Notes: generated from the letters alone by a model not told the origin. A DNA stretch of 64,000 bases from Streptomyces indicus (GCF_900100315.1 NZ_FNFF01000008.1:124001-188000), one strand, 5' to 3'; positions 50,872 to 59,811 are shown, counted from the stretch's first letter. Numbers and translations: made by a program.

Positions 50872-51600
50872 CTACTTCCCGGCCACCAACTCCCTCAGCG
50901 CCACGTTGAGTTCGAGCACGTTGACCCTCGGCTCCCCCAGGAACCCGAGGATCCGCCCGTCCGTGTGCTCTTGCACAAGGCGCTCCACGCGGGCCACGGG
51001 AAGCCCGTTCTTCTCGGCGACCCGGCGCACCTGGAGCTCCGCGTACGCGGGCGAGATGTGCGGGTCGAGGCCCGAGCCCGAGGAGGTGACGGCGTCCGCG
51101 GGGATGTCGGCCGGCTTCACCTCGTGTCCGGGGACGGAGTTGTCCTTGATCACGGCCGCGCGCGCGTCCAGGACCTGCGCGCAGAGCGTGCCCTCGGCCG
51201 GCTTCTCGGGGCAGTACGCCTTGCCCGTCCTCGGGTTGTGGAGCGCGCCGTCCTCGCCGGAGCGGTTGGTCGCGCCGGACAGGATCAGCGCGTACTGCGT
51301 GTTCACCGAGTTGGTGCCGAGGCCGTTCGCGGGGCGCGGCTGGAACCACTTGAGGTCGGGCGCCGGGGTCTCCTCGCCCTTCTTCAGGGGCAGGTCGTAG
51401 CGCTGCCCGATCAGCGAGGAGCCGACGACCCTGCCGCTCGCGTCCTCGATCTCGGAGCCGTTCGCCTTGCCGGGGAAGAGCCCCTGGGCCACGCCCGTGA
51501 CGGCGAGCGGGTAGAGCACGCCGGTGACCACGGTCAGGACGAGCAGGGCGCGCAGGGCGGCGCCGAGCAACCGGGCTGTGTTTCCTACGGAGTTGTGCAT
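50872..51600 (-). CDS. kdpC: Potassium-transporting ATPase subunit C
   Basis: Single-helix subunit of the KdpFABC high-affinity K+ pump, 242 residues. The N-terminal helix (LLVLTVVTGVLYPLAVTG) is followed by the conserved QGLFPGKANGSE, SSLIGQ and the C-terminal SGSGLDPHISPAYAELQV block. It is 20-50 residues longer than common KdpC because of an insert around ALHNPRTGKAYCPEKPAEGT. It follows kdpB by five bases. Confidence 0.95.
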   Translation of the reverse strand: MHNSVGNTARLLGAALRALLVLTVVTGVLYPLAVTGVAQGLFPGKANGSEIEDASGRVVGSSLIGQRYDLPLKKGEETPAPDLKWFQPRPANGLGTNSVNTQYALILSGATNRSGEDGALHNPRTGKAYCPEKPAEGTLCAQVLDARAAVIKDNSVPGHEVKPADIPADAVTSSGSGLDPHISPAYAELQVRRVAEKNGLPVARVERLVQEHTDGRILGFLGEPRVNVLELNVALRELVAGK

Positions 51601-51605
51601 GGCGG

Positions 51606-53759
51606 TCAGCCACCGATCCCGGGGAGAAGTGAGAGGAGTACGTCGATGAGCTTGATGCCGATGAACGGCGCGATCAGGCCGCCGAGCCCGTAGATCCCGA
51701 GGTTGCGGCGGAGCATCCGGTCCGCGCTGGTCGGCTTGTACCGCACGCCCTTGAGGGCGAGGGGCACGAGCGCGACGATGATCAGCGCATTGAAGACGAC
51801 CGCCGACAGGATCGCGGACTCGGGCGAGCTGAGCCGCATGACGTTGAGCGCATCGAGCTGCGGATAGGCCACGGCGAACATCGCGGGGATGATCGCGAAG
51901 TACTTCGCGACGTCGTTGGCGATGGAGAAGGTGGTCAACGCCCCGCGTGTGATGAGCAGTTGCTTGCCGATCTCCACGATCTCGATGAGCTTCGTCGGGT
52001 TGGAGTCGAGGTCGACCATGTTCCCGGCTTCCTTGGCCGCCGAGGTGCCGGTGTTCATCGCCACGCCCACGTCGGCCTGCGCGAGCGCGGGCGCGTCGTT
52101 GGTGCCGTCGCCGGTCATCGCGACCAGCTTGCCGCCGGCCTGCTCGCGCTTGATGAGCGCCATCTTGTCCTCGGGGGTGGCCTCGGCGAGGAAGTCGTCC
52201 ACGCCCGCCTCCTCGGCGATGGCCTTGGCGGTCAGCGGGTTGTCGCCCGTGATCATGACCGTCCTGATGCCCATCCGGCGCAGCTCGTCGAAGCGCTCGC
52301 GCATGCCCTCCTTCACCACGTCCTTGAGGTGGATGACGCCGACCACCCGGGCGCCCCCGCCGTCCTCGACCGCGACGAGCAGCGGCGTACCGCCGGATTC
52401 CGAGATCGCGTACGAGAGCTCGGCGGCGTCCTCGGCCACCGTGCCGCCGCGCTCGGTGACCCAGGCGATCACCGAACCGGTCGCGCCCTTGCGGACCTTG
52501 CGCCCGTCCACGTCCACACCGGACATGCGGGTCTGCGCGGTGAACGGCACCCACTCGGCGCCGGTCAGCTCGCCCTGGTGCCGCTCCCGCAGGCCGTACT
52601 TCTCCTTGGCGAGGACCACGACCGAGCGGCCCTCGGGGGTCTCGTCGGCGAGCGAGGACAGCTGGGCCGCGTCCGCCACCTCGGCGGCCGTGGTGCCGCG
52701 CACCGGCACGAACTCCGCGGCCTGCCGGTTGCCGAGCGTGATGGTGCCCGTCTTGTCGAGCAGCAGGGTGGAGACATCGCCCGCCGCCTCGACCGCCCGG
52801 CCGGACATCGCGAGGACGTTGCGCTGCACGAGCCGGTCCATGCCCGCGATGCCGATCGCCGAGAGCAGCGCGCCGATCGTGGTCGGGATCAGGCAGACCA
52901 GGAGCGCGGCCAGGACGATCATCGACGTCTGCTCGTCGGCGCCCGCGTAGATCGCGAAGGGCTTGAGCGTGACCACGGCCAGCAGGAAGACGATCGTGAG
53001 GGACGCCAGGAGGATGTTGAGGGCGATCTCGTTGGGGGTCTTCTGCCGGGCCGCGCCCTCGACCAGGTTGATCATCCGGTCGATGAAGGTCTCACCGGGC
53101 TTCGTGGTGATCCTGATGACGATGCGGTCGGAGAGCACCTTGGTGCCGCCGGTGACCGCGGACCGGTCGCCGCCCGACTCCCGGATGACCGGGGCCGATT
53201 CGCCGGTGATCGCGGACTCGTCCACGGAGGCCACGCCCTCGACCACGTCACCGTCGCCGGGGATCACATCGCCGGCCTCGCAGACCACGAGGTCGCCGAC
53301 GCGCAGATCCGTGCCCGGGACGCGCTCCTCCGTGGCCCCGGCGAGCCGCTCCCGCGAGCGGCCGTCCGTCGTGAGCCGCCGCGCCACCGTGTCCGTCTTG
53401 GCCCTGCGCAAGGTGTCCGCCTGCGCCTTGCCGCGGCCCTCCGCGACCGCCTCCGCCAGGTTGGCGAAGACCACGGTCAGCCACAGCCAGGCCGTGATGA
53501 CCCAGCCGAACCAGTCGCCGGGGTCCGTGACCGCGAGCCCGGTGGTGACCACCGAGCCGATCAGCACCACGAACATCACCGGGGACTTGACCATGATCCG
53601 CGGGTGCAGCTTGCGGAGCGCGTCCGGCAGCGACTTCACCAGCTGCTTCGGGTCGAAGAGGCCGCCGCCGACCTTCCCGGGCTCCTTCGGAGCGGGCGGG
53701 GTGTCCTGGTGGGGCGCGCGGGTGGGCCGCGCTTCCTTGTGTGTGTCGTGGAGCGTCAT
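51606..53759 (-). CDS. kdpB: Potassium-transporting ATPase ATP-binding subunit B
   Basis: P-type ATPase subunit of 717 residues. ITGESAPVIRE is the actuator motif, LLLDKTGTITLGNR the phosphorylation site, and MTGDGTNDAPALAQADVGVAM the hinge. Helices flank these in the KdpB order. A charged 45-residue leader (THKEARPTRAPHQDTPP) precedes the first helix. The ATG at 53759 overlaps the kdpA stop as ATGA. Confidence 0.97.
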   Translation of the reverse strand: MTLHDTHKEARPTRAPHQDTPPAPKEPGKVGGGLFDPKQLVKSLPDALRKLHPRIMVKSPVMFVVLIGSVVTTGLAVTDPGDWFGWVITAWLWLTVVFANLAEAVAEGRGKAQADTLRRAKTDTVARRLTTDGRSRERLAGATEERVPGTDLRVGDLVVCEAGDVIPGDGDVVEGVASVDESAITGESAPVIRESGGDRSAVTGGTKVLSDRIVIRITTKPGETFIDRMINLVEGAARQKTPNEIALNILLASLTIVFLLAVVTLKPFAIYAGADEQTSMIVLAALLVCLIPTTIGALLSAIGIAGMDRLVQRNVLAMSGRAVEAAGDVSTLLLDKTGTITLGNRQAAEFVPVRGTTAAEVADAAQLSSLADETPEGRSVVVLAKEKYGLRERHQGELTGAEWVPFTAQTRMSGVDVDGRKVRKGATGSVIAWVTERGGTVAEDAAELSYAISESGGTPLLVAVEDGGGARVVGVIHLKDVVKEGMRERFDELRRMGIRTVMITGDNPLTAKAIAEEAGVDDFLAEATPEDKMALIKREQAGGKLVAMTGDGTNDAPALAQADVGVAMNTGTSAAKEAGNMVDLDSNPTKLIEIVEIGKQLLITRGALTTFSIANDVAKYFAIIPAMFAVAYPQLDALNVMRLSSPESAILSAVVFNALIIVALVPLALKGVRYKPTSADRMLRRNLGIYGLGGLIAPFIGIKLIDVLLSLLPGIGG

Positions 53760-55420
53760 GACGCCAGTCCTTCGGCGAGCGGGCCAAGGGCCAGGGCCGG
53801 GAAGTAGGTGAGACCCGTGATGATCACGATCGTGCCGATCAACAGGCCGGTGAACAGGGGCTTTTCGGTACGGAGCGTGCCTGCCGAGGCCGGTACGGGC
53901 TGCTGCTCGGCCAGCGATCCGGCGAGCGCGAGCACGAACACCATGGGCAGGAAGCGGCCGAGCAGCATCGCGATGCCGATGGTGCTGTTGAACCACTGGG
54001 TGTCGGCGTTCAGGCCGGCGAAGGCCGAGCCGTTGTTGTTGGCGCCCGAGGTGTACGCGTAGAGGATCTCGGAGAAGCCGTGCGCGCCCGCGTTCGTCAT
54101 CGAGTTGCCGGGCGTGGGCAGGGCCATCGCGACGGCGGTGAAGCCGAGGACGAGCGCCGGGGTGACCAGGATGTAGCAGGCCGCGAACTTGATCTCGCGG
54201 GTGCCGATCTTCTTGCCCAGGTACTCCGGGGTGCGGCCGACCATGAGACCCGCGAGGAACACCGCGATGACCGCCATGATCAGCATGCCGTAGAGCCCTG
54301 AGCCCACACCGCCGGGCGCGATCTCGCCGAGCTGCATGCCCAGGAGGTCGATGCCGCCGCCGAAGCCGGTGTTGGAGGAGTGGAAGGAGTTGACCGCGCC
54401 GGTCGAGGTGAGCGTGGTGGCCACCGAGAACAGGGCCGAGCCCGCGATGCCGAAACGGGTCTCCTTGCCTTCCATCGCCCCGCCGGCGAGCTCGAACGCC
54501 GGTCCGTGGCCCGCGAATTCGGTCCACAGCATCAGACCGGTGAACAGCAGCCAGATGCCGGCCATCGTGCCGAGGATCGCGTACCCCTGCTTGAGGGAGC
54601 CGACCATGCGGCCGAAGGTGCGGGTCAGCGCGAACGGGATCAGCAGGATCAGGAAGATCTCGAAGAGGTTCGAGAGGGCATTGGGGTTCTCGAAGGGGTG
54701 GGCGGAGTTGGCGTTGAAGTAGCCGCCGCCGTTCGTGCCCAGCTCCTTGATGACCTCCTGGGAGGCCACCGCGCCGCCGTTCCACTGCTGCGAGCCGCCC
54801 ATGAACTGACCGACTTCGTGGATCCCGGCGAAGTTCTGGATCGCGCCGCAGGCCACCAGGGCGACCGCGCCGATGACGGAGAGCGGGAGCAGGATCCGTA
54901 CGACACCGCGCACCAAGTCGGCCCAGAAGTTGCCCAGTTCACCGGTCCGCGAGCGGGCGAAGCCCCGTACGAGCGCCACCGCCACGGCGATCCCCACGGC
55001 CGCCGAGACGAAGTTCTGCACCGCGAGGCCGCCGGTCTGCACCACGTGGCCCATGGCCTGTTCGCCGTAGTACGACTGCCAGTTGGTGTTGGCGACGAAG
55101 GAGGCGGCCGTGTTGAAGGCCTGGTCCGGGTCGATCGCCACGAAGCCGAGCGAGCCGGGCAGGACGCCCTGGGCGCGCTGGAGCAGGTAGAGGAAGAGGA
55201 CACCGACGGCGGAGAAGGCGAGGACGCCCCGCAGATAGGCGGTCCAGCGCATCTCCGCGTCGGGGTCGGCGCCTATGCCCTTGTAGATCCACTTCTCGAC
55301 GCGCAGGTGCTTGTCCGAGGAGTAGACCCGGGCCATGTAGTCGCCGAGGGGCCGGTAGGCGAGCGCCAGTGCCGCTATGAGCGCGAGCAGCTGGAGCAGA
55401 CCGGCGAGTTCGGAACTCAT
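53756..55420 (-). CDS. kdpA: Potassium-transporting ATPase K+-binding subunit A
   Basis: Channel-like subunit of 554 residues, related to Trk/Ktr. Selectivity-filter-like segments are seen in order: NTNWQSYYGE, GTNGGGYFNANSAHPFENP, TSTGAVNSFHSS and GANNNGSAFAGL. Ten or so helices match the family. It lies nine bases after kdpF and overlaps kdpB by four bases. Identity is certain. Confidence 0.97.
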   Translation of the reverse strand: MSSELAGLLQLLALIAALALAYRPLGDYMARVYSSDKHLRVEKWIYKGIGADPDAEMRWTAYLRGVLAFSAVGVLFLYLLQRAQGVLPGSLGFVAIDPDQAFNTAASFVANTNWQSYYGEQAMGHVVQTGGLAVQNFVSAAVGIAVAVALVRGFARSRTGELGNFWADLVRGVVRILLPLSVIGAVALVACGAIQNFAGIHEVGQFMGGSQQWNGGAVASQEVIKELGTNGGGYFNANSAHPFENPNALSNLFEIFLILLIPFALTRTFGRMVGSLKQGYAILGTMAGIWLLFTGLMLWTEFAGHGPAFELAGGAMEGKETRFGIAGSALFSVATTLTSTGAVNSFHSSNTGFGGGIDLLGMQLGEIAPGGVGSGLYGMLIMAVIAVFLAGLMVGRTPEYLGKKIGTREIKFAACYILVTPALVLGFTAVAMALPTPGNSMTNAGAHGFSEILYAYTSGANNNGSAFAGLNADTQWFNSTIGIAMLLGRFLPMVFVLALAGSLAEQQPVPASAGTLRTEKPLFTGLLIGTIVIITGLTYFPALALGPLAEGLAS

Positions 55421-55429
55421 ATCGGTGAC

Positions 55430-55519
55430 CTAGAACCTCTCCGGCTTGATCAGGGCGAGGACCAGGTATCCGAGGAGGGCGACGGCCACGATCAGACCGA
55501 CGATGTTCTCGGCGCTCAC
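55430..55519 (-). CDS. kdpF: Potassium-transporting ATPase small subunit F
   Basis: A 29-residue single-helix peptide, GTG start, of the form MSAENIVGLIVAVALLGYLV followed by LALIKPERF. The ALxKPERF ending is the hallmark of KdpF, which stabilises the KdpABC complex. The start overlaps the stop of the 27-residue gene upstream (GTGA), so translation is coupled. Confidence 0.95.
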   Translation of the reverse strand: MSAENIVGLIVAVALLGYLVLALIKPERF

Positions 55520-55599
55520 AGCTTCGCCACCCCCTTGGCGATGAGGGCCACCAGCGCGAAGACCGCGAGCGTGGTGACGACGAAGGCCACATCGGCCAT
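55516..55599 (-). CDS. 27-residue membrane peptide upstream of kdpF
   Basis: A small open reading frame from the ATG at 55599, preceded by GGAG at a fitting distance. The product is MADVAFVVTTLAVFALVALI followed by AKGVAKL: one hydrophobic helix with a short basic end. It is too short to be called by most gene finders. Its TGA overlaps the kdpF GTG by four bases, so it belongs to the same transcript and its translation should drive kdpF. A role as an extra Kdp subunit or leader peptide is an inference. Confidence 0.75.
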   Translation of the reverse strand: MADVAFVVTTLAVFALVALIAKGVAKL

Positions 55600-55713
55600 C
55601 GCAAGCTCCAGGTTCAGTAGTGATCTCCAGGAGTGGGCCGGTGACCGGACTCCGGTGAGATCAGTGATCGGACTCTTCGAGGAAAGCTGCGTTTCCGGCC
55701 GTTCCCGATCGCG

Positions 55714-55782
55714 TTGACGGCTCCCATACGCGCCCGGCCGCGGCCTTGACAGCTCGCTAACAGGCCTTGACGCGTCGTTGAC
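55714..55782. promoter_or_regulatory. TTGAC direct repeats upstream of the kdp unit
   Basis: TTGAC occurs at 55714, 55746, 55767 and 55778, that is with steps of 32, 21 and 11 bases, close to multiples of a helical turn. The array lies 115-183 bases upstream of the 27-residue gene, partly inside the end of the KimA-like gene. A binding array for a regulator such as KdpE is possible; no such site is known to me for Streptomyces. Confidence 0.4.
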
Positions 55783-57769
55783 AGCGCAGCCGGAGCCGGC
55801 ACACCACCGCGTCCGTCTCCCGGCGCACGGCATGCGCGATGACCGCTCCCCGCTGGTTCTGGAGCAGCCGCTGCCAGTACCTCTCGGGCTCCACCTCGGG
55901 GATGAGCACGGTGACGCGGGTGCCCGGGTGGTACGCGTGGATCTTCGCCACGTACGCGGCGACGGGGCGGCCCACCGTGCGGTGCTCCGAGAGCAGCTCG
56001 ACCAGCTCCACGCCCGGGTTCCACAGCTCCCAGTCCCGGCGCAGGCCCGCGGCCGCCTCGCGGTCCTCGGGGTCGGGGTGCGTGACGGTGACGGCGCGGA
56101 CCTCGTCGCCGAGCGAGACGGCCGCGTTCAGGGCCTCGCCGGTCAGCTCCGACAGGCTGCCGACCGGGACGACCACCAGGGACCGGTCGCGGTGCGGGGG
56201 CGCGGGGACCCGGCCGAGCGCGAGCCGCTCGCCGATCCTCGCGTACGCGCGGTGGACCGCTTCGAAGGCCGTGACCAAGAGCGGCAGGGCGAGCACGATC
56301 AGCCAGGCGCCGTCGTGGAACTTGGTCGCGGTCACGACCACCGCACTCACGCCGGTGAGCAGCGCGCCGAACCCGTTGAGCAGGGCCTTCGCGCCCTGTC
56401 CCGCCGCGCGCCAGTGCCGCACCATGCCCGCCTGCGCGAGCGTGAAGCCGACGAAGACGCCGATCGCGAAGAGCGGCACGAGGGTGTTGGTGTCGCCGCC
56501 GGAGAAGAGGAGCAGCGCGGCCGCCACGAGGGCGAGCGCGAGGACGCCGTGCCGGTGCACCTGGCGGTCGGCCTTCAGGGCGAACACATGCGGCAGATAG
56601 TTGTCCCGCGCCAGTAGCTTGAGCAGCACCGGCAGCCCGCCGAAGGAGGTGTTCGCGGACAGGGCGAGCAGCAGCATCGTCGCGAACTGGACCACGTAGA
56701 AAGCCCAGTTGTGGCCGAGCGAGGCGTCCGCGAGCTGGGCCAGGACCGTGACGCCCTCGACGGGCTGGAGCCCGAAGCGCGAGATCAGCACGGCCAGACC
56801 GATCAGCATCAGGCCGAGCAGCCCGCCGAGCGCGAGCTCCGCGTGCTGGGCGCGCCGGGCCCGCGGAGCGCGGAAGGACGGCACCGCGTTGGCGATCGCC
56901 TCGACCCCGGTGAGCGCGGAGCAGCCGGACGCGAAGGCCTTGAGGAGGAGCAGGGCGCCGACGGTGGTCGCGTCCTCGGCCAGCACGGAGGCGTGGCCCT
57001 CGGCGGTGGCCGTCGACACGGGCCCGTCGCGGAAGAGGCCCACGGCGATCAGCGCGAGGACCGCGAGCACGAACACGGCGGCCGGGGCGAGGAACACCCG
57101 CGCCGAGTCCACGATGCCGCGCAGGTTCACCAGCGTGATCAGGGCGAGCACGCCCAGGGCGATCGGCAGCCGCTCCCCGTACAGGCCGGGGAAGGCGGAG
57201 GTCAGCGCCGCGACACCGGCGGTGACGGCGACGGCCACGTTCAGGACGTAGTCGAGGACGAGCGAGGCGGCCGCCACCAGGCCCGCGCGCCGCCCGAGGT
57301 GCCGCCGCGCCACCGCGTACGAGCCGCCGCCGTCCGGGAACGCGGCGATGACCTGCCGGTACGAGGCGACGAGTACGGCGAGCAGCACGGCGATCGCGAG
57401 CGTCACGGGCAGCGTGAACCCGAGCCCGTACCCGCCGGCCGCCGCGAGCACGAGCACGATGGCCTCGGGCCCGTACGCGACGGAGGCCAGGGCGTCGAGG
57501 GACAGGGCCGCGAGGCCGGTGAGCGCGGTGAGGCGGTGGCGTTCGGCGTCCGGATCAGGGGGCTCCTCGGAAGGGGCGGTCGGCGGGCTCGGAGCGGCGT
57601 CGGGTCCGGTGCCGGGCCCGGTGCTCGGGCCAGTGCCGGGCCCGGTGCTCGGGCCAGTGCCGGGCCCGGTGCTCGGGCCAGTGCCGGGTCCGGTGCTCGG
57701 GCCAGTGCCGGGCCCGGTGCTCGGTCCGGTGCCGGGGCCGGTGCTCGCGTCGGTGCGCGTGACGGTCAT
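55757..57769 (-). CDS. KimA-like potassium importer (APC superfamily) with repeat N-terminus
   Basis: Membrane transporter of 670 residues. LSLDALASVAYGPEAIVLVL, SYRQVIAAFPDGGGSYAVARRHLG, LKAFASGCSALTGVEAIANAVPSF and the LSANTSFGGLPVLLKLLARD block correspond closely to KimA (formerly YdaO) of Bacillus, a proton/K+ symporter inhibited by c-di-AMP. About 12 helices are followed by a cytoplasmic C-terminal domain (RSLVVVPVGSLSELT ... EVEPERYWQRLLQNQRGAVI). The N-terminal 60 residues are an eight-residue repeat, TGPGTGPS, about six times. GAGGAG precedes the ATG. The gene lies upstream of kdp in the same orientation, so two K+ importers are side by side. Confidence 0.87.
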   Translation of the reverse strand: MTVTRTDASTGPGTGPSTGPGTGPSTGPGTGPSTGPGTGPSTGPGTGPSTGPGTGPDAAPSPPTAPSEEPPDPDAERHRLTALTGLAALSLDALASVAYGPEAIVLVLAAAGGYGLGFTLPVTLAIAVLLAVLVASYRQVIAAFPDGGGSYAVARRHLGRRAGLVAAASLVLDYVLNVAVAVTAGVAALTSAFPGLYGERLPIALGVLALITLVNLRGIVDSARVFLAPAAVFVLAVLALIAVGLFRDGPVSTATAEGHASVLAEDATTVGALLLLKAFASGCSALTGVEAIANAVPSFRAPRARRAQHAELALGGLLGLMLIGLAVLISRFGLQPVEGVTVLAQLADASLGHNWAFYVVQFATMLLLALSANTSFGGLPVLLKLLARDNYLPHVFALKADRQVHRHGVLALALVAAALLLFSGGDTNTLVPLFAIGVFVGFTLAQAGMVRHWRAAGQGAKALLNGFGALLTGVSAVVVTATKFHDGAWLIVLALPLLVTAFEAVHRAYARIGERLALGRVPAPPHRDRSLVVVPVGSLSELTGEALNAAVSLGDEVRAVTVTHPDPEDREAAAGLRRDWELWNPGVELVELLSEHRTVGRPVAAYVAKIHAYHPGTRVTVLIPEVEPERYWQRLLQNQRGAVIAHAVRRETDAVVCRLRLRCQRRVKAC
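57611..57754. repeat. 24-base in-frame tandem repeat, six copies
   Basis: Units of GCCGGGCCCGGTGCTCGGGC plus CAGT start at 57611, 57635, 57659, 57683, 57707 and 57731; the first three are identical and the last two have diverged. They code for the TGPGTGPS repeats at the N-terminus of the transporter, and copy number can change without a frameshift. Confidence 0.93.
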
Positions 57770-57917
57770 CTGCGGAACTCCTCGCAGGTCCGGGGGTGTT
57801 CGGGCCCGCTCAGGTTCGGTCCGACCCCGGCCTCCTCCCCGTGCTCCTTGCGGACTCTTGTCGCCGTACGGGGAGGTGTTGACGCTCCTCATACGGCGCG
57901 CACGCGCCACCGCGTCC

Positions 57918-57923
57918 TAGCGT
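57918..57923 (+). promoter_or_regulatory. Candidate -10 box of a leaderless transcript
   Basis: TAGCGT ends six bases before the ATG at 57930, so transcription would start at or next to the start codon. No ribosome site is seen. Confidence 0.55.
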
Positions 57924-57929
57924 CGGAGC

Positions 57930-58433
57930 ATGAACGCACCCGCCGAGGACCGCCATTGGCACCACGAGCTGCGCGACGCCCTGCTGTGCGCGGGCCTCCT
58001 GGTCGCGCTGCTCTGCCTGATCGACACGGCCGCCGGCCTGATCAGCCCGCCCCGCGCCCTGCTGTGGACGGCGCTCGGGGCGCTGCTGCTCGCGGTCCTC
58101 GTGCCCCCGCGCGTACGGGCCGGGGAGGGCTGGCTGGAACAGCGCGGCCTGTGCGGCACCAAGCGGGTGCACACCGATCTGCTCGTGTCCGTGCGCTGGC
58201 TGGACGGGGTCTCCCAGCGCCTGCTGCTGCGCGACACGTACGGCGTCCGCATCGAACTGGACCCGCACGTCCTGACCCGCAACCCGGAGCTGTGGGCCCG
58301 CGTCGACGCGGACGCGCGGACCTCCGTCGAACGCGGCCTGCTGCGCTGCGGGGCGACCGCGCTGCGGCAGCTGTCGCGGCGGATCGACAGCGAGACGGCA
58401 CATGTGCTGTTCCGGATCTCGGGGCTGCGGTAG
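57930..58433 (+). CDS. Small membrane protein of unknown function
   Basis: Not recognised. The 167 residues begin with a polar HWHHELRDA stretch, then two hydrophobic helices (about 17-36 and 41-60), and a cytoplasmic C-terminal part with a PH-like strand pattern (RVHTDLLVSVRWLDGVSQRLLLRDTYGVRIELD). The start at 57930 follows a -10 box by six bases (leaderless). It is divergent from the KimA-like gene and convergent with the ATPase gene. Confidence 0.72.
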   Translation: MNAPAEDRHWHHELRDALLCAGLLVALLCLIDTAAGLISPPRALLWTALGALLLAVLVPPRVRAGEGWLEQRGLCGTKRVHTDLLVSVRWLDGVSQRLLLRDTYGVRIELDPHVLTRNPELWARVDADARTSVERGLLRCGATALRQLSRRIDSETAHVLFRISGLR

Positions 58434-58441
58434 CGGTCGGT

Positions 58442-58879
58442 TCAGGACTGGGGCAGCCCGCACTCGAACCAGACCGTCTTGCCCCGGCCGCCGGGGAGGG
58501 GGTCGGCGCCCCAGCGGTCGGTGACGGCGTCGATGAGCAGCAAGCCGCGGCTGTCCTCCGCGAGTTCGGCCGTCCCATCGCCCTCCCCGCCGGGTGCGGC
58601 GGGCAGCGCTGCGAGGCCGTCCTCCACCTCCACCCGCACCCCGTGCTCGCGACACAGGATCCGGATCGTGCAGTGCGCGCCCGGCACGTGCCGCACGACG
58701 TTGGACACCAGCTCGGTGAGGGCGAGTTCGGCGGCGTCGGCGAGCCCGTCCTGCTCCCAGGCCCGTAGATGCAGGCGCAGGATGTGCCGCAGCGGGCGGG
58801 CGGAGTGGGCACCCACGGTGAGGGTCATCCGGTAGCCGGTGCCAAGTGGCGCTGTACGCAGGGGAGTTGCGGGATTCAC
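58442..58879 (-). CDS. RsbW-like ATP-binding protein (HATPase fold)
   Basis: Small GHKL-fold protein of 145 residues. ELALTELVSNVVRHVPGAHC is the N box with its Glu-x3-Asn, VRVEVEDGLAAL the Asp box and EDSRGLLLIDAVTDRWG the G box region. Such stand-alone anti-sigma-like kinases are very numerous in Streptomyces. The start is the GTG at 58879; an ATG at 58828 is possible. It is divergent from the XRE regulator gene, completing a cassette with DUF397 like the abaA/whiJ-type loci. Confidence 0.85.
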   Translation of the reverse strand: MNPATPLRTAPLGTGYRMTLTVGAHSARPLRHILRLHLRAWEQDGLADAAELALTELVSNVVRHVPGAHCTIRILCREHGVRVEVEDGLAALPAAPGGEGDGTAELAEDSRGLLLIDAVTDRWGADPLPGGRGKTVWFECGLPQS

Positions 58880-58962
58880 GGTTTCAGCGTGGGGTGACGT
58901 GGTTACGCTGAGCTACGGGCTGAACGCAACGGCGCGTTCTGTGGGCTTGGGGGTGGCCGGCC

Positions 58963-59811
58963 ATGGTCAATGTCCGCGATCTCGATCCGGGCGCTTCGCC
59001 GCTGGACTACTACGGCTCGGAGCTGCGGCGCCTGCGCGAGGAGGCCGGGCTCAAGCAGGGCCAGCTGGGTGCGGTCGTCTTCTGCTCCGGATCGCTGATC
59101 GGGCAGATCGAGACGGCCCACAAGGTGCCCACGCGCGAGCTGTCGGAGCGGCTGGACGCGGCCCTCGGATCGGACGGGCACTTCACGCGGCTCGTGGGTC
59201 TGGTCCTGCGCAGCCAGCTGCCGACGTGGTTCCAGGCGTACGCGGCGCTGGAGGCACGGGCCGCGTACATCTCCACGTACCAGGCGCAGTTGGTGCACGG
59301 ACTGCTCCAGACGGAGGCGTATGCGCGGGCGGTGCTCGGGGTGCGGGAGGACGGCAACCTCGACGCCAAGGTGGCCGCGCGCCTTGAACGCCAGCGGATC
59401 CTGGAGCGGGAAGAGCCACCGTTGGTGTGGGTCATCCTGAGCGAGGCGGTGCTGTACCAGGAGATCGGCGGCCCGGAGGTCATGCGAAACCAACTGGCCC
59501 ACTTGTTGGATACGCAGGAGCGGGACTGGGTGAAGGTGCAGGTGCTGCCGTTCGAGGCGGGGGCGCACACCGGGCTGATGGGTTCGTTCAACCTGCTGCG
59601 CTTCGAGAGCGACCCGGATCTCGTCTACACCGAGGACTTCGTGCAGGGGCACATGACCGCGAACTCCCAAGCCTTCAGGGAGGGTTCACTCCGTTACGAT
59701 CACTTGCGGGCCGCGGCACTCTCCGTGGAGCAGTCGGCGGCACGCATCGCCCGCGTAATGGAGGAGCGTTATGGACCGTCATCAGGACCTGACGAGCGCG
59801 CAGTGGCGTAA
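58963..59811 (+). CDS. XRE-family regulator with DUF5753 domain
   Basis: DNA-binding regulator of 282 residues. The helix-turn-helix is at about 20-65 (LRRLREEAGLKQGQLGAVV ... GSLIGQIETAHKVP). The DUF5753 part follows (WFQAYAALEARAAYISTYQA ... LLQTEAYARAVL ... LPFEAGAHTGLMGSFNLLRF). Proteins of this group (WhiJ, BldB-linked) work with a small DUF397 partner in control of development. Its stop overlaps the start of the DUF397 gene by 41 bases. Confidence 0.92.
   Translation: MVNVRDLDPGASPLDYYGSELRRLREEAGLKQGQLGAVVFCSGSLIGQIETAHKVPTRELSERLDAALGSDGHFTRLVGLVLRSQLPTWFQAYAALEARAAYISTYQAQLVHGLLQTEAYARAVLGVREDGNLDAKVAARLERQRILEREEPPLVWVILSEAVLYQEIGGPEVMRNQLAHLLDTQERDWVKVQVLPFEAGAHTGLMGSFNLLRFESDPDLVYTEDFVQGHMTANSQAFREGSLRYDHLRAAALSVEQSAARIARVMEERYGPSSGPDERAVA

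Noticed and set aside
57611..57754. Possible CRISPR array
   Set aside because: Repeats are directly adjacent without spacers and keep a reading frame, so it is a coding tandem repeat.
57770..57929. c-di-AMP riboswitch in front of the KimA-like gene
   Set aside because: The leader is short and I could not fit the ydaO riboswitch core by eye; a covariance-model search would be decisive.
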